This document shows positions 50,542-52,137 of a stretch of 52,137 nucleotides of DNA, piece after piece. The first letter of the stretch is position 1. Each line of letters opens with the position of its first letter. This stretch comes from JAFNAG01 sp050011535. GTDB taxonomy: Bacteria > Acidobacteriota > UBA6911. The stretch is from contig JBEKIX010000013.1 in NCBI GenBank assembly GCA_050011535.1, positions 1-52,137 of the forward strand, given 5' to 3'. Made by a program: the position numbers and the translations under genes. A model generated the notes under the pieces. It saw only the letters and a list, made by a program, of their open reading frames with translations. It was not told the origin of the DNA and did no database searches.

Positions 50542-52137
50542 CTACCAGAAAATGATATTGACGATCACCAGAATCCCCCCAACGACACCGGCCCACAAAG
50601 CGGGACGACGGAACCACCTGCACGGTCCCTCGTGCGCCAGGTTCGTCAAACCGTATACCAGGTCGCGCAGCTCGTCCTCCGGCTTGGGCGTCGTAAGCAG
50701 GCTGACAACGACCGTGACCGCCACGCTGACGATCAATGACCATAACGCTCCGAACATATTCACCGCCATGTCCTTGGCAAGCGGCGAAAGCGCGATGTAT
50801 TTGACATGTGCCGGATTCAGTGCAGCCGGGTTGAATCGATCCGGGAAGGCGTGGACATAAACGAAAATGGTGATCGAAGAAAGAATTCCCAAGAGAAACC
50901 CCCAAAAGCCGCCCGCCGGAGAAGCCCGTTTCCAGAGCATGCCGACAATGACGGCGCCGAAGAGCGGCACTATGAAGAACATAACCAGGACCTGCAGGTA
51001 GACCAGGATGTTGCTGAAGAGCATCGCGGCATAAGCGGTCGCAATGGCGATGAACACTCCGATAATCGAACACCAGCGTCCCATGCTGACATAGTGCGCG
51101 TCGCCGGCGGTCTTGTTCAGCAGCGGACGATAGACGTCATACGTCCAGACCGTGGCAAAGGCGCTGACGTTGCCGGCCATTCCCGACATGAACCCTGCGA
51201 TCATCGCGGTGACACCCAGCCCCAGCAGGCCCGGTCCCAGATAGTGCGCCATCAGCAGAGGAAGGACTTCGTTGTAACTGTGGCCGCCCGTGGCCTGCGC
51301 TACCTGCTCGGGAACAAGAGTAATGCCCATTTTCTCCTTGAGAATGACCAAGCCGAGGAGACCGGGCAGAGTGACGATCAGCGGCACGGCCATCTTTAAA
51401 GCTGCTCCAATGATCGTGCCATTTTGAGCGGAACGCAGATCCTTCGCTGCCATGACACGCTGCACCTGCAGAAAATCCGTGCACCAATAACCAAAGGAAA
51501 CGGCCAGACCCAGGCCGAAAACCATGCCGATCCAGTGCATTCCCATCGGATTGTCGGCCGCCGAGCCTAGATTCGCCCACAGGCTGGTGAAGTTTTCACC
51601 CGGATGATGGGCATTGATCGACTCGATAAGCCTCCTCCACCCGCCGGCCTCGATCAGTCCGAGAATCGGGATCAGCAGCGCCCCAAGCCAGATCAGGAAG
51701 AATTGCAGGACCTCGTTGAAAACGGCTGACAGCAGGCCTCCCAAGGCTACATAGATTGCAACTGTGATGGAAGAAACCCAAATGCTGAAGTGGATGTTCC
51801 ACCCAAGGATGATCTGCATCACCTTGGCCATCGCGAACATGTTCACACCACAGACGAGGACGGTCATGCACGTGAAGGAAATGCCCGCCAGCGAGCGTGC
51901 GCCCTCTCCATAACGTAGTTTGAGGTATCCGGGAACGGAGTGTGTCTTGCAGATGTAATAAAACGGCATCATGACGAGGGCGAGAACGAGAATCGCCGGG
52001 ATCGCGCCAATGAGGTAGGCGTGGGCGCCCAGCATGCCGTACTGATAGGACATTGCCGACCAGCCCATGGTTTCAAGGGAGCTCAAATTGGCGGATATAA
52101 AGCTCAGGCCGGCCACCCACGCGGTCATTTTGCGGCC
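50542..52137 (-). CDS. Sodium:solute symporter (SSS family), 5' end beyond the window
   Basis: Sodium-coupled transporter. About 531 residues are visible with roughly 12 or more membrane segments; the frame is open at base 52137, so the N-terminus is missing. Family landmarks are AGLSFISANLSSLETMG (Na+-site helix), CKTHSVPGYLKLRYGEGAR, FGYWCTDFLQVQRVMAAKDL (SSS signature region) and GFMSGMAGNVSAFATVWTYDVYRP. It is closest to the SGLT/sugar-type branch. The tricorn protease begins 95 bases downstream on the same strand; joint transcription would pair peptide degradation with solute uptake but is unproven. Confidence 0.9.
   Translation of the reverse strand, partial: GRKMTAWVAGLSFISANLSSLETMGWSAMSYQYGMLGAHAYLIGAIPAILVLALVMMPFYYICKTHSVPGYLKLRYGEGARSLAGISFTCMTVLVCGVNMFAMAKVMQIILGWNIHFSIWVSSITVAIYVALGGLLSAVFNEVLQFFLIWLGALLIPILGLIEAGGWRRLIESINAHHPGENFTSLWANLGSAADNPMGMHWIGMVFGLGLAVSFGYWCTDFLQVQRVMAAKDLRSAQNGTIIGAALKMAVPLIVTLPGLLGLVILKEKMGITLVPEQVAQATGGHSYNEVLPLLMAHYLGPGLLGLGVTAMIAGFMSGMAGNVSAFATVWTYDVYRPLLNKTAGDAHYVSMGRWCSIIGVFIAIATAYAAMLFSNILVYLQVLVMFFIVPLFGAVIVGMLWKRASPAGGFWGFLLGILSSITIFVYVHAFPDRFNPAALNPAHVKYIALSPLAKDMAVNMFGALWSLIVSVAVTVVVSLLTTPKPEDELRDLVYGLTNLAHEGPCRWFRRPALWAGVVGGILVIVNIIFW

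Overview
This is a high-GC bacterial chromosome segment with no rRNA, tRNA, CRISPR array or recognisable mobile element. Gene content suggests an Acidobacteriota-type soil or sediment bacterium: a tricorn-type S41 protease with Gly/Arg-rich linkers, a DUF4097 lipoprotein, an SPFH/Arc/DUF3592-like operon and a PUFA-like megasynthase. This placement is inference from family content, not from a marker gene.

Layout. 1-4700: amino-acid and NAD synthesis (threonine dehydratase cut by the window edge, aroF, then nadQ-nadA-nadC with two matching 19-bp palindromes before nadA). 4810-9070: housekeeping and envelope genes (polysaccharide export protein, signal peptidase I, Smr protein, diguanylate cyclase overlapping a FlhG/MinD ATPase, tadA). 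9146-10787: two exported proteins (DUF4097 lipoprotein, Spy/CpxP-like). 11340-14139: an Nramp-related transporter, a soluble PRC/MgtE_N/CBS protein, and a 37-residue membrane peptide. 14136-25015 (minus): a three-gene cassette of acyl-CoA dehydrogenase, a 2809-aa KS-AT-KS-ACP-ACP-ACP-KR-DH synthase, and a Sfp-type phosphopantetheinyl transferase. All three ACPs have Thr where Ser normally carries the prosthetic group. 25470-32124: a small exported protein, an OYE-family reductase, phosphofructokinase, serine dehydratase, an internally deleted aminotransferase, an HD alarmone-hydrolase-like protein and a secreted SGNH hydrolase.

32140-42076 (minus) is the second notable system, one apparent six-gene operon: a receiver protein with two Lrp/AsnC-like sensor domains, NuoE-like, NuoF-like and a 1224-aa [2Fe-2S]/GltD-NfnB-like/ferredoxin/NuoG-like fusion, then a histidine kinase and an NtrC-type sigma-54 activator. 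A near-consensus -24/-12 element lies upstream of the first gene, so the activator at the end of the operon could act on the operon's own promoter. The three oxidoreductase subunits resemble the Nfn/Bfu-type NAD(P)H enzymes that include flavin-based bifurcating members.

42486-52137: a DHA2 drug exporter, an SPFH/RHH/DUF3592-like operon with a good -35/-10 promoter overlapping an inverted repeat, a membrane-anchored methyltransferase, a 1120-aa tricorn protease, and a sodium:solute symporter running off the window.
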